Source: Hanleya hanleyi (lineage: Eukaryota > Mollusca > Polyplacophora > Lepidopleurida > Hanleyidae). Taken from it: 64,000 bases of DNA. Positions 1 to 9,799 of the stretch are shown here, one piece after another (position 1 is the first letter of the stretch; the number at the start of each line of letters is the position of its first letter). The translations under genes and the position numbers were made by a program. The stretch lies in assembly GCA_036873755.1 (NCBI GenBank), contig JAVTVY010006765.1:355693-419692 (forward strand), in the 5' to 3' direction. A model generated the notes under the pieces. It was not told the DNA's origin, made no database searches, and was given only the letters and a program-made list of their open reading frames with translations.

Positions 1-1071
1 TAGTCGTTTCACCTGGTTGCCCGCGACCCAGGAATTGAAGGAACTGGGCCAGCCTTGCCATTTTACGAAATGAAACAGTTTGCCACGTCGACGTTCCGTT
101 TTCAAAATCTGCTCCACCGTGTAGTAGTCTTGCTGTGTTTTTACAACAGGCTGTAATTCCGTGTCGTAAAACGTCCCCAGCAGCGTTTCGCCTTGGAGAT
201 CTTCCAGTTCATAGACTCGCCGCTGTCGGGGTAGGCGCCGTTTAATCAGGAAGTGCTCATCGCTCCAGTTGGGCAAGTAACTTTTCTCGAACTTGCCCTT
301 GACTTTACTGATCCGTACAGGGTCCCCGACCTTGTACACCGCCTTCATCGTTCGCTGCGATTGCCTGGGGTACAAGACACGCCGGACTTGACCTTCATTG
401 CGTTGGGTGACGGTAATGGGGGCTCTCTCTATACTCCGGTGATAGGCTCGATTGTAACCACTCACAAGTTTCGGGAGAACATCGATGTACCGCCTTGTAT
501 TCTTATAGGTGAAATATTTATACATGCGGCCTTTGAATGTCCTGTTGAACCTCTCCACCACGGAAGCCTTGGTCTCGTTGTACGTATGGAAGAAAAACAC
601 CTGCTGTTTCTTGAGAAAGGCTTGGAACGGTCTGTTGAGGAATTCCGTGCCTTCGTCGGTTTGCAAATACAAAGGTTTGCGCCCGGTCTTGAAGATGTCT
701 TTGAACGCCGCTATGAGATTTGCCCCCGTTTTCGTCCGGATGGGTACCACCCCCGCATACTTGGATAGGATATCGATGCACGTCAAGATATACCGATTCT
801 CATCGTTGTGTTTGGCAAAGGCGCTCATATCCACCAAATCCGCTTGCCACTGGGCATCTATTCCTCCCGCGATGACCCGGTTCCGTAGAAAATGGCGACG
901 GACAGATCGATGTAAGGTATAGGTGTCTTGTCTTCTTAACCAATCTCGGACTTGGGCACGTTGTACCCCCTGGGGTTTGGCCGCTCGATATAGAGCCGAC
1001 AATGCACTATAGGCTGCCGGACTGTCGGGACTGTAGTATAAGTTATCCAACACCTTCTCCCAGCGCTTCAT
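1..1071 (-). CDS. Polinton/Maverick-type integrase with C-terminal chromodomain (partial, C-terminus beyond window)
   Basis: Read on the - strand from ATG at 1071, the frame stays open for 357 codons to the window edge without a stop, so the C-terminus is missing. The core is a retroviral-type (DDE) integrase: Asp78 in QADLVD, Asp139 in QTDEGTEF and Glu173 in SVVERFN, with 33 residues between the last two. Residues about 317-352 form a chromodomain (YYTVEQIL ... FVKWQGW ... NSWV), a common C-terminal module that may steer insertion towards chromatin marks. The N-terminal region with QDAYTL/QDTYTL-like and RNRVI motifs matches Polinton integrases (the F54H12.3-like family) better than Gypsy integrases. 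It would insert the self-synthesising Polinton DNA. The start is supported by a TATA-like box 36 bp upstream. The frame is intact, so the copy looks young. Family call: confident; activity: inferred. Confidence 0.88.
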   Translation of the reverse strand, partial: MKRWEKVLDNLYYSPDSPAAYSALSALYRAAKPQGVQRAQVRDWLRRQDTYTLHRSVRRHFLRNRVIAGGIDAQWQADLVDMSAFAKHNDENRYILTCIDILSKYAGVVPIRTKTGANLIAAFKDIFKTGRKPLYLQTDEGTEFLNRPFQAFLKKQQVFFFHTYNETKASVVERFNRTFKGRMYKYFTYKNTRRYIDVLPKLVSGYNRAYHRSIERAPITVTQRNEGQVRRVLYPRQSQRTMKAVYKVGDPVRISKVKGKFEKSYLPNWSDEHFLIKRRLPRQRRVYELEDLQGETLLGTFYDTELQPVVKTQQDYYTVEQILKTERRRGKLFHFVKWQGWPSSFNSWVAGNQVKRL

Positions 1072-1099
1072 GGTGACAAAATGATGATGGACCCTGGCT

Positions 1100-1563
1100 C
1101 TATCGTTTATTTATAACAGGTATATCTTGGGCCTGAGTTTCTTTCTGATTTTCTTCGTGGACTTCCACAGTGGCCATGGTCAATGACCAGTCCAACTCGT
1201 CTGATGACCGCTTGATAAGCACTTCATCCACATCCACCACGGCATCTTCCAATACAGACCATAGATCAGGGTGAAGGGTAAAATGCACTGTACCTCCATC
1301 TAGCCGAGCCAATTGAGCAAAGAAAGGGCCGCGTCGGATGTACACATCGTGACACAAGTGGATGAGGTCGCCGTCCAGTTCACCAGACAACACCCGTTTG
1401 AATTTGGTCCAGCCCTCCCGGGACAGACGAATGTGAGCCGGGCACGGTTGTGTAGGGTCCGTGTCTCCACCACCTCCTCCATGATATCGACCGTATCCGC
1501 ATACACGTGCAGGAAAACCTCGGGGGTCAAGCTGAAATACGCCAGTACTATATGCTCCGTCAT
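1100..1563 (-). pseudogene. Small Polinton-associated ORF, copy A (frameshifted)
   Basis: Function unknown. From ATG at 1563 the frame reads MTEHIVLAYFSLTPEVFLHV and is clean until about 1440. The continuation that matches the neighbouring paralogue (copy B, 1883-2296) lies in another frame and contains GWTKFKRVLSGELDGDLIHL, ending at 1100. The two copies share the order: short hydrophobic start with LTP, acidic stretch, GWTKFKRVLSGELDG core, then LWS-LE-V-D. A single frame therefore does not give the full product; this is either a real lesion or a sequence error near 1440. A TATAAATA box at 1601-1608 lies 37 bp before the ATG. Placed between integrase and copy B on the same strand, it is probably an element-encoded accessory protein. 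No conserved domain was recognised. Confidence 0.5.
1108..1115 (-). promoter_or_regulatory. TATA box of the Polinton integrase gene
   Basis: TATAAATA on the - strand, 36 bp before the integrase ATG. It overlaps the last codons of the upstream small ORF, which ends at 1100. The same box-to-ATG spacing recurs at three neighbouring ORFs, which is why it is called. Confidence 0.55.
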
Positions 1564-1600
1564 GGTCAGTACGTGAATGGTACCAGATTTCACTGTCTCG

Positions 1601-1608
1601 TATTTATA
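1601..1608 (-). promoter_or_regulatory. TATA box of small ORF copy A
   Basis: TATAAATA on the - strand, 37 bp before the ATG at 1563, inside a short stretch that carries no other ORF. Confidence 0.5.
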
Positions 1609-1633
1609 GGGAGAACCCCGTGAGATCAAAGGA

Positions 1634-1768
1634 TCAGGTGGTCATGTCATTGGGCTGACTGAGTCTAGCCGGGTAATCAATGGCATCGTCGTCGGGTTCA
1701 TGTAGTTGTTCATGGGGTTCAGCCATTGGCCCCGCGGCTTCATCACGGATTTTTTTCTTCTTCTTCAT
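1634..1768 (-). CDS. 44-aa charged micro-ORF in Polinton cassette
   Basis: ATG at 1768 opens a 44-residue frame ending at 1634. The N-terminus is MKKKKKIRDEAAG, a lysine run that could serve as a nuclear localisation or DNA-binding patch. The rest is acidic (HEPDDDAIDYP). It sits in the gap between copies A and B with matching orientation and no overlap. The nearest TATA-like sequence is about 72 bp upstream (1841-1850), less well spaced than for its neighbours. No family was recognised. The reading frame is short enough to be chance, but it fills the only gap in an otherwise tightly packed cassette. Confidence 0.3.
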   Translation of the reverse strand: MKKKKKIRDEAAGPMAEPHEQLHEPDDDAIDYPARLSQPNDMTT

Positions 1769-1882
1769 CGTTCTGGCCCGTCATGTGTGTGTGTGGGTGG
1801 CTTCATGAGGTGACACTGTCATTCCAGCCTCTGCGCATTCTATACATATAGTATTTTCTCCATCCGCTTTTTTTCATTAGGT

Positions 1883-2296
1883 TCATCTAGTGCGTGTTCG
1901 ATAGCATGAGCCCATGCCAATTGGTGGGGTGATCGATCGTCGGGTATAAATAACTGGTCCACCAGAGGGCCTATTTTCTCCAAGGCTGACCACAGAGGGA
2001 GTTAGGAGGAAACTTCGAGCCGGCTCTTGGTAGCGTCCCACCCGTGGGTAGAGCGCAGTATGGTATACGTAGTTGGCCTTGTCCAGGTGGATCAGGTGTC
2101 CGTCTAACTCTCCGCTCAACACCCGTTTAAACTTAGTCCACCCATCACGCTGTAGTGTCACCGTATTCGATAAAGTCTCAGGGGACGCCCTCCAATCCCC
2201 GCCACTATCTTCCACCAGAGTCACATAATCTTCATAAACGTATAATCCCACCTGGTAAGGTGTAAGGGGGAGGATGGCTCGTAGGACGGATGACAT
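1883..2296 (-). pseudogene. Small Polinton-associated ORF, copy B (frameshifted)
   Basis: Paralogue of copy A. From ATG at 2296 it reads MSSVLRAILPLTPYQVGLYV, then an acidic stretch and the shared core GWTKFKRVLSGELDGHLIHL. After about 2030 the frame no longer matches copy A. A different frame, preceded by an in-frame TAA, holds the matching LPLWSALEKIGPLVDQL segment. The 137-aa frame therefore has a non-homologous tail. A TATAAATA box lies at 2346-2353, 49 bp before the ATG. Tandem duplication of a small gene next to an integrase is clear; the function is unknown. Confidence 0.5.
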
Positions 2297-2345
2297 GCTT
2301 GGTCCAAATGTCGAACGGTGAATGACACACTCTGTCTGACCCTGG

Positions 2346-2353
2346 TATTTATA
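2346..2353 (-). promoter_or_regulatory. TATA box of small ORF copy B
   Basis: TATAAATA on the - strand, 49 bp before the ATG at 2296 and just past the stop codon of the 108-aa ORF at 2357. Confidence 0.5.
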
Positions 2354-2356
2354 GTG

Positions 2357-2683
2357 TCAATACCACAGCGCCAGGGTGAATAGGGCACAGACTAGTATGA
2401 GGCCAACCAGCCGGTGCTGGTTGCGGCGTGAGCGCTCGTGGTCCATAGCCCGAGCATCAAGGATGGCTGTCATAGTCCAGTAGTGGTGCGTGATGGCACG
2501 CCTCTCCATCGAGTGCACTCTGTGGAGGACCGCTTCTGTGAACTCGTTCAGGATCTGGCGTCGTCCCTCGTTGTCGTCGCCATCTGCAAACATGGACCGG
2601 ACCACTGCTCGGTAATCCGTGAATGAATTCACCACGGTGGCATACTGTAAAATGCGAGTCGCATGGGGCTGGGTGTCCGCCAT
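2357..2683 (-). CDS. 108-aa tail-anchored membrane protein of the Polinton cassette
   Basis: Intact ORF, 108 residues. Residues 1-91 are soluble and charged (RRQILNEF, HRVHSMERRAITHH, RSRRNQHR). The last 17 residues (LVGLILVCALFTLALWY) form a single hydrophobic segment at the very C-terminus, as in tail-anchored proteins, with basic residues just before it. A TATAAAA box at 2724-2730 lies 40 bp before the ATG, and the stop is close to the TATA box of copy B. No homologue was recognised; a membrane-associated accessory protein of the element is an inference from topology and position. Confidence 0.5.
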   Translation of the reverse strand: MADTQPHATRILQYATVVNSFTDYRAVVRSMFADGDDNEGRRQILNEFTEAVLHRVHSMERRAITHHYWTMTAILDARAMDHERSRRNQHRLVGLILVCALFTLALWY

Positions 2684-2723
2684 GGCTCTGTAGAAATGAA
2701 GGTGTGGGATCCAGAGGGACGTG

Positions 2724-2730
2724 TTTTATA
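2724..2730 (-). promoter_or_regulatory. TATA box of the 108-aa ORF
   Basis: TATAAAA on the - strand, 40 bp before the ATG at 2683. It is the fourth member of the set of similarly placed boxes. Confidence 0.45.
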
Positions 2731-2760
2731 GACCAGATGTAGCTCTACGGGTATAGTCCG

Positions 2761-3338
2761 TGATACGTACTATTCTGATGGGTTAGTCCAAAAAAGGGAG
2801 CAACAACAACAACACAGATTACAGATCAATCCTTTTATTATGCGTGAACAACATAGAAATGCATGTACTGACCTGTCTGTGGGAGGTTTCCCACAATGGC
2901 GTTCACCTTAGCGTCTTTTCGTGTACGTCCGTGTCTTTTCGTTAAAGTCCGTGTATCTTCGGTAAAGTCCGTAGGCATTGGGCAAGGAAGCTTTTTCCCG
3001 AGACCGAATCACCGCCAGACATGACTGCAGCACCGCGGATGAATACATTCTTGCACTCACTCACACCACAGGTCGAGTGAGGTATCAAATTGAAGCATAG
3101 GTGAAGGAGCATTTAATGGACTGGGTGTGGAGTTGACATATCGATAAAAAATGGATATGACCTTGAACTGATCACGTGACCTCCCCGTGAGGGAAAAACC
3201 CCAGAACCAAGTCAGTACATGCATCCCATAGTCCCAGGTCACGCCCGATTCACGCAGACCAGAAGTGACGTCATACACCTGCGCACAACCGTGATGGAAA
3301 AAACCCAGAACCAAGTCAGGACATGCATTCCACACAGG
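2761..3338. other. Intergenic or element-end DNA with short direct repeats
   Basis: No gene seen. Near 2920-2975 the words 'aaagtccgtgt' and 'tttcg' recur. A segment around 3185-3225 (containing 'cccagaaccaagtcag' and 'acatgcat') is repeated about 105 bp later around 3295-3335. These may be subterminal repeats of the Polinton end. Confidence 0.35.
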
Positions 3339-3402
3339 CAGAATGCAGGCAGGCAGACAGGAAGGCAGGCAGGTAGGAGGGCTGGCGGGCTGGCTGGCTG
3401 AT
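3339..3402. repeat. CAGG/CTGG-type microsatellite
   Basis: Impure run of GCAGG, ACAGG and GCTGG tetramer/pentamer units on the + strand, just before the large minisatellite. Confidence 0.75.
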
Positions 3403-3479
3403 CAAGTCAGGTCAGGTAAGTCAGATTGAATACACCCTTTCCCTAAAAATCAACTCCTTTTATACATTTTACTACTCGC

Positions 3480-4300
3480 GGCCATCTTTTACCCACCTCC
3501 CACATGGCGGCCATCTTGTACCCACCTCCCACATGGCGGCCATCTTGTACCCACCTCCCACATGGCGGCCATCTTGTACCCACCTTCCACATGGCGGCCA
3601 TCTTGTACCCACCTCCCACATGGCGGCCATCTTGTACCCACCTCCCACATGGCGGCCATCTTGTACCCACCTCCCACATGGCGGCCATCTTGTACCCACC
3701 GCCCACATCTTGCACTGACTGACACTGGCGGCCATACCTCCCACATCTTGGCACGGCCATCTTGTACCCCACCTCCACATCTTGGCGTGCATCTTGTACC
3801 CACCTCCACATCTTGGCACAGCCATCCCACATGCCCACCTCCCACACTCTCGCAGCCATCTTGTACCCACCTCCACATCTTGGCGGCCATCTTGTACCCA
3901 CCTCCCATCTTGGCGGCCATCCTTTGTACCCACCTCCACATCTTGGCGGCCATCTTGTACCCACCTCCCACATCTTGGCGGCCATCTTGTACCCACCTCC
4001 CACATCTTGGCGGCCATCTTGTACCCACCTCCCACATCTTGGCGGCCATCTTGTACCCACCTCCCACATCTTGGCGGCCATCTTGTACCCACCTCCCACA
4101 TCTTGGCGGCCATCTTGTACCCACCTCCCACATCTTGGCGGCCATCTTGTACCCACCTCCCACATCTTGGCGGCCATCTTGTACCCACCTCCCACATCTT
4201 GGCGGCCATCTTGTACCCACCTCCCACATCTTGGCGGCCATCTTGTACCCACCTCCCACATCATGACACTCGCGGCCATCTTGTACCCACCTCCCACACA
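3480..4300. repeat. 29/32-bp minisatellite containing 'GGCGGCCATCTTGTACCCA'
   Basis: Tandem array with two unit lengths. Near 3504-3700 about seven units are 29 bp long; from about 3950 to 4265 about ten units are 32 bp and carry an extra 'CTT' (acatcttggcggcc). Between them (3700-3950) the units are degenerate. Neither 29 nor 32 is a multiple of three and no stop occurs in the unit, so long frames are open on both strands; these are not genes. Each unit on the - strand reads CAAGATGGCCGCC, close to the YY1 consensus. Confidence 0.95.
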
Positions 4301-4820
4301 TCACGCATGCGCACACCCCCAATAACCCCCCAATGCCCATACACTTATGACGTCACACCAGGTTCTGCGCATGCGCAGTGGGGGGCATTCGACCGAATTT
4401 GCGTTATGTATACTACTGATGAACTTGATGTCGTGTCTCGTCTTACACGACCTGGCCCTCCCGTGGTTATGTCCGGCGTGTGTCTTCCTTCCCCCGGTCT
4501 TCTTCCCTCGGGTGGTATGGACCAAGCGTTGATAACCGTCAATGGATGCGGACGGCCTGGGCACGACAGTACTATCACAGTACAAAGGCTTCTACGGCAC
4601 CGGCCCGTCTCTCTGTAACACCGCAGGACTATTCAACTGCACGGCTCACCACAGCAGCAGACGGCACCCCTCGTAGGAATACACCCCCAGGCTTCAGCGA
4701 CCCCGCTCACGGCGACTCACTCCGCGGCCCCGCTACAAGGACGAATCATCAAGGCTAGAGTTCACGGCTACACGGTCTACATAGGATCGGACATCGATAA
4801 CACACGGTGGATGGGTAGGC
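4301..4820. other. Unassigned stretch
   Basis: No gene recognised. Overlapping ORFs of 60-94 codons occur on both strands, but none resembles a known protein and they continue frames from the adjacent minisatellite. Confidence 0.4.
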
Positions 4821-5020
4821 ACCTGGTCTAGTAACCCTCTTCCTATACTACTGTATGGGCACCTGGTATAGGAACCCTCTCTCTATACTTCTGTATGGTC
4901 AACTGGTATAGGAACCCTCTCTCTATACTACTGTATGGTCAACTGGTCTATGAACCCTCTCTCTATACTACTGTATGGTCAACTGGTATAGGAATCCTCT
5001 CTCTATACTACTGTATGGTC
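4821..5020. repeat. 40-bp tandem repeat, five copies
   Basis: Units start at 4821, 4861, 4901, 4941 and 4981, each exactly 40 bp, with the core 'aggaaccctctctctatact' and the junction 'ctgtatggtcaactgg'. Copies differ by a few bases, the first being the most divergent. Confidence 0.95.
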
Positions 5021-6565
5021 ATCCGCAATAGATGGGCATCTGGTCAAGGATTCCCCCGTTATATACTGCCGTATGAGACAGTAGTAATCTATGATTGGCC
5101 GTGAATTACTCAATGTATGTACAGGGTGGTGAGAGACTGTATGCTTATGGAGGCGTGAATGAATAATCGTTTATGGTACGATTTTCTGGGTAGGTGTATA
5201 TTTATCAAGCTCCAGACCTGAGCCTATCGCTTGTGAGTGTTAGCGTGAATGTATTTCAACCCGTAGGTTGTGTGTTTAAGTACGTGTGTGCATGGATAAT
5301 TGTTTAGATAGGAACTGTGTATGATTTGGTTTAGCTGTACCCTCTTCACAGATACGAGCGTCTCCTACCGGATACAGCTTAATCGATACCATTAACCACA
5401 GGGCCGTACGAGCACGACTGTTCAATACGGTCGAGTCAAGTAGAGATGCGGTTAAGGTATGGCCATGCTATCAACACTAACGCCGTTAGTTAATTCCCAG
5501 AGCTGAACCTGCACAACCGTGCAGTAGAGATAGGAATAACCATTGACGATAAGTGTCTATACTCTAACTCCCAGCGCAATACCCACACAACTGTGCGTTA
5601 CGCTTGAGATAGGTAGAGATCGGAGTAGAGTGAACACAGCCCGGACGTGTAAGTGAGTGTAAATGTATGCAATGATGCTATAGGATTCGGCGGCGGCACT
5701 TCTTCAATTCGGCGGCCTGGTCCCGGCCCGGCGGCGGCACAAATTCGGCGGCCTGATCGCGGCCCTTCTCCGGCCCGGCAATGTATTGGATTTCTTCTCC
5801 CCAATAGATTGTGCGTGTTCTCACCTTGAAGTTTCTGCTGGTCTGCCTCGTTTCCGCGGAAGCCTAGCTTATATAGGGCTACCGCTCTTCTGTGGATAAA
5901 GGTAGAAACAGAACGTTCTCCTGCAGATAAAGGTAGAAACAAGTCGACGATGCCAGCGCCCTCTTTATTGTCAAATAATCACACTTTCCCCCGATCAGTT
6001 TATCTGGGCTTCGCTGGATAAATATGGCTATGGAGGAACAAACCATAATTCATAACGGACGTAACTGGTAAATCTCAGCTTCCAACTCCCTCTGGTTAAT
6101 TCATACGACGACCGCAAAGTTCACTGTTCCTCATCTGCATATTCCCAATGTTGGCTTCCGGATTCCTGACTGACGTCATCTACAGCGAAGCAAGCGAGCT
6201 CACCAGCGTTCCTTTTCGCCGTCCCGACTGATCGTTTGAGATAACTTCACCGGGATTTCGAGGCATTGTCTGTCTCCCGGATTATTATAGTTCATTCTAG
6301 GAAAATTACAGCGTTTAATTCCATCAGGTAAGTGAACCGCACACATAAACACAATGTCACTTTCGATTTCACATATAGTCACATGTCAAAACACCAGCAG
6401 TGATTTATTAAAGGGGATCCCAAGGGGTCGTTGTCATTCTGCACTTTCGTTACAATACCAACAGGCAAACCTTCGACATTTTGATTTCCGTGGAACACTG
6501 AAGTCTGGAAAATTACCGATTTATTCTTTTTATGAATGTATTTGAAGTTTAAGAAATATATTTCT
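5021..6565. other. Gene-free stretch with a GC-rich patch
   Basis: No gene recognised. Around 5685-5790 a GC-rich segment repeats 'attcggcggc' and 'cggcccgg' motifs. Otherwise unique-looking DNA; part of 6200-6565 may be the outer, diverged part of a Gypsy LTR. Confidence 0.35.
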
Positions 6566-6619
6566 TATAAATACAGGTCCACTGAAAAAGATTGTCTGAT
6601 AACGAACCGTTTTCTGAAA

Positions 6620-7480
6620 TTCGCATCATTCTTGCCACCACTAGAGCAAAGTCAATGCTTTCACCGCACAAATTTTGAGTGCATGTGACCGCACTTTCAA
6701 TGCCGGAAACTATGTTCTTCTTTAGTAGGAATGTGTTTTCATCGGGAATGAAAATCAGCACCAGAAAGTTCAAGTGTTTCGCGTCGAAATAATAAATAGT
6801 TCAAGGATTATCCCGTCGAAATTTAGACCTATATTTGTGCTCAAAGTAGATATATCCATTCATAAAGTTAGCGTTCAAGACATTCGCCGCTCTTTTGAGT
6901 TTGTGGAATGACGTCACGATTTTCGTCGATTTACATTTTTTCGGCCAATCAAAACACTCGGTTCATTCAGTTTCAAAGAAGACCAAAGCAATTTACGTCA
7001 TTGGTCAACAATCAAAGGGTGTAAAAGGACGCGAAAACGTACATTTGCCGCCCTGTTGAAACTTCTGTGGTTTGTGGAGTTACTATACCATTCCTGACGA
7101 TGACATGAATAAATATATTTCGCAATATTGATCTACAAAATGTTTTTCGTTCAGTCAGTCACCTCCTGTACCATTACAATTGTACATATAACAATACCGT
7201 ATTACATAATTCAAACACGAAAATGCAGTTATATACGGCAATACATTACACTATACGACAATGATCTAATAAATAAATTGGCGGTGAAACGTATATAATA
7301 ATGATGATTATTTATATAAATCCAGAGTCACCCACAGTGGGCCACAGTCACCCACAGCGAGACACAGTCACCCACAACGAGCAACATTCATAAACAGCCA
7401 GTCAGTCATCCACAGCAAGCCTAAGATAACCTCAGATACCGGAAACAAGTTGGTCAGCAATCACAATACCTGTACCAGTA
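6620..7480 (+). repeat. 5' LTR-like repeat of Gypsy copy 1
   Basis: Shares segments with 12630-13365: 'attcttgcc', 'agcaaagtcaat', 'gttcaaggattat', 'agacctatatttgt', 'gtcaaagtagatatatcc', 'attcgccgc', the 'cacccacagtgagccaca' minisatellite and 'gaaacaagttggtcagc'. It also has a stretch absent from the 3' copy (about 6900-7100) with a TGACGTCA CRE-type site and CCAAT boxes, as expected of a U3 promoter. The LTR probably extends to about 8073, just before the primer binding site. Confidence 0.65.
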
Positions 7481-8076
7481 GGAACTTCTTACTGTAAGTC
7501 AATCTCTCTAGGGAAATGACAATTACCCCTGAAGAAAATACGCTAAGAACTTTTACCACAGGAGCCGATATTAGCGCTAGAGTATCGTAAGGTAAAAACT
7601 GTCATATCACTTGATGCTGTTCTTCCTGTGAATAAATTCAAGACTTGCTGATGTTCAATTTGAAGAACTTATTCAGAAAACTGATGATTTGTTAAGAAAA
7701 AAAAGGATAAGATATCTTAAAGAAAAGTGAGGCTTAATCCTACAAACCTATCTGGTAGCGGCGTCTCCTTAGAATAATCCAGCTAGAGAAGCTAGCAACG
7801 ACAGATGAAGTTATCAGGAGAATTTATCTGGTGAAGTAAACAGACGAAGTAAATAGAACGAGATAGCAGTGGAATCTAATGAACAAAGCTAACCAACTTG
7901 GTAAAACGATAAAGGTAACAACTGGAAGAAAACATATACGACAAGCAACGGCTTTAATAAGAGAATAAGAGTGGTAAAGACACGAGAATAACTTACCTTG
8001 AAGTTGTATATGGTGGAAGCGAAAAGTGAACATAGAGCATTAATGGAGTTATCCCTAGTGAAAATCCGCTACAGTT

Positions 8077-8091
8077 TGGTGGCAGCGGTGG
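8077..8091 (+). promoter_or_regulatory. Primer binding site, tRNA-Leu type
   Basis: TGGTGGCAGCGGTGG is the complement of a eukaryotic tRNA-Leu 3' end (…CCACCGCTGCCA plus CCA). It lies a few bases after an 'aca' that could end the 5' LTR and just ahead of the gag remnant, where a Gypsy element primes minus-strand DNA. Confidence 0.75.
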
Positions 8092-8121
8092 TATTCAAGC
8101 TTTAGCCAATTAGAGAAAACC

Positions 8122-8995
8122 ATGGTTAGATGTCGTGCAGAAATTGCAGACATTGAATCTGAAGTTTCGTTCAACTTTGAAACTCGTCAAGAAGAGGATG
8201 AAAATGGAGGTTCCTCTCCGAGATCGATTCCACATGAGTCAGAAGGAAATGGCGATTTTTCTCACGTGTATCATCCTCAAAGTCATCGCCAGATGAAGCT
8301 TGAAAACTACAGTGGAGAAACGTCCTAGAAAGAATACTACAAAGTCTTCAAAATCAGGATTTGATCAATGGAGTGAACAAGAGAAAGCTGATTATCTCTT
8401 TGCTCATCTGCATGGTCCTGCAAGACAACTAGCCTGTACTCTAACAGAAAAAAATAACAACAAGATTTTGACAAACTGGTAGTCGTCCTCAGTTCCCGTT
8501 TTGGACCCAGTGAGCCAGCTGAGTTGTACCTCGTACAGCTTCGGGGTAAAAGACGTAAAAACAAGGAAACAATACGAGAGTTTGGACAAGCCATCACTAA
8601 GCTTGCAACTCTTGCTTATCAAGGAATGAGATCTTAGCCCATAGAGAGACTTGCCAAACGCATTTCATAGATGCCTTGGAAGACGCAGAGATGGGATGTA
8701 GGTGTATCAGGGCAAGCCCGAGGATCTTCAGGAAGCGGTTACTCTGGCCCAAGAAATTGAGGGTTACCGCAAAATAAAAGAAGAAAGAGGCGAACCACCT
8801 CCAAGGAAATTTGTTACGCAAATCTAAAAAGGATCTAGAGAAAAGATTTAGTCAATTAGAGAAAATGCTGAAGAAGGTACAAGCTGGTGAAATCATGACC
8901 AATGGGCTCAGGCGACCGAAAGGAAGATGTCCTTTGTCCAGAGTAGAGTGATACACTTGCCACGAAAAAGGACTGTATGGCCGGCATTGTTCGGA
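8122..8995 (+). pseudogene. gag remnant with degenerate zinc knuckle (Gypsy copy 1)
   Basis: Begins MVRCRAEIADIESE at 8122. The capsid-like part follows in another frame (YLFAHLHGPARQLA, then AELYLVQLRG and REFGQAITKLATLAY), typical of Gypsy gag. Near 8945-8990 a CCHC zinc knuckle can be seen with the first Cys turned into a TGA stop and the His replaced by Leu (CHEKGLYGRHC). At least three frame changes or stops break the protein. Confidence 0.75.
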
Positions 8996-9194
8996 CAGGA
9001 AGGTCAAAGACAGATACAGTCGGGAAACGGGGAACAACCGACCACAAGGGGCAAGTGGAGGTTGATGAAAGAAGAACCATACAAAACTTATTGTTCTGCA
9101 GCTCACCTGATAGAGACAGCAACGATCGGACATAATGTTCTGATGATGAAGGTGGGGAAAGAAGAATTGAGAGTGAACTTTATATTCCAGTTCA

Positions 9195-9612
9195 TTTCTC
9201 ATCGGTACTGGGGCTAGTGTTTCAGTTATATCATGAAGGGTGCCGTTTATCCCTGAAAGATAAGCCAGAAATGACGCCTACAGATGTCCACTTGGTTATT
9301 GCGGACCATAGTCCACTTAGTATCATCGAGATGTGCGAATTGGAACAAGGAATATTACCTGAACCAGCAAAATTGATGACGGTTGTGGCAGACATACAAA
9401 ACGATGGTACTCGCGGAATGAACTTCTTAATGAAATTCAGTTATGAAATTCATCTTCAGAGGAGAAGAATAACCTGTGAAGGGTTGCAAATTTTGTGTAC
9501 AAGAGAAATAGAAGAAACCGGGTATTGTCGTCTAATAGTTCCACAGACGGTAATAATTCCTCCCGGTGAACAACTGATTATACCAAGTAAGTCCACGGGA
9601 TGTGGCTAAAGG
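9195..9612 (+). pseudogene. Retropepsin-like protease remnant (Gypsy copy 1)
   Basis: Around 9200-9235 one frame reads GTGASVSVIS, the aspartic protease active-site region (family motif D-T/S-G-A). The following 130-codon frame (9217-9609) continues with CRLSLKDKPEM and later PPGEQLIIPSKS, typical of the protease-RT linker. The active-site Asp is not clearly preserved, and a frameshift separates the catalytic motif from its continuation. Confidence 0.65.
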
Positions 9613-9799
9613 ATCTTTGGAAAGTGGGCCATATGTGAACCATTGGAAAAAAACAAGGAATTGACCTTTAAGTAGTTCGTAAGGATACGGCCATAGCAGT
9701 AATGTGCCCGTTCATATCAGCTGAAATAGCGAGACAGGAAGATGAAAGCTTCATGGAAGCTGTGCAAAACATATCCGCCAAGTATGTCTGCAATCATAG

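Larger units (their letters stand above)
1..2760 (-). mobile_element. Polinton/Maverick element, integrase-proximal end
   Basis: Contains the integrase and four small ORFs, all on the - strand and tightly spaced. The element continues left of the window, where polymerase B, ATPase, protease and capsid genes would be expected from family knowledge. Its right end is not defined: no terminal inverted repeat can be recognised without the other end. An AATAAAA word on the - strand near 2833-2840 could be a polyadenylation signal of a further - strand gene to the right, but no ORF was found there. Confidence 0.65.

Noticed and set aside
253..922. 171- and 137-codon + strand ORFs
   Set aside because: Antisense shadows of the Polinton integrase, which has catalytic motifs and a chromodomain on the - strand.
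3443..4340. Three overlapping ORFs of 250-284 codons on the - strand and 234-278 codons on the + strand
   Set aside because: They are read-through of the 29/32-bp minisatellite, whose unit lacks stops; the same peptide repeats in several frames.
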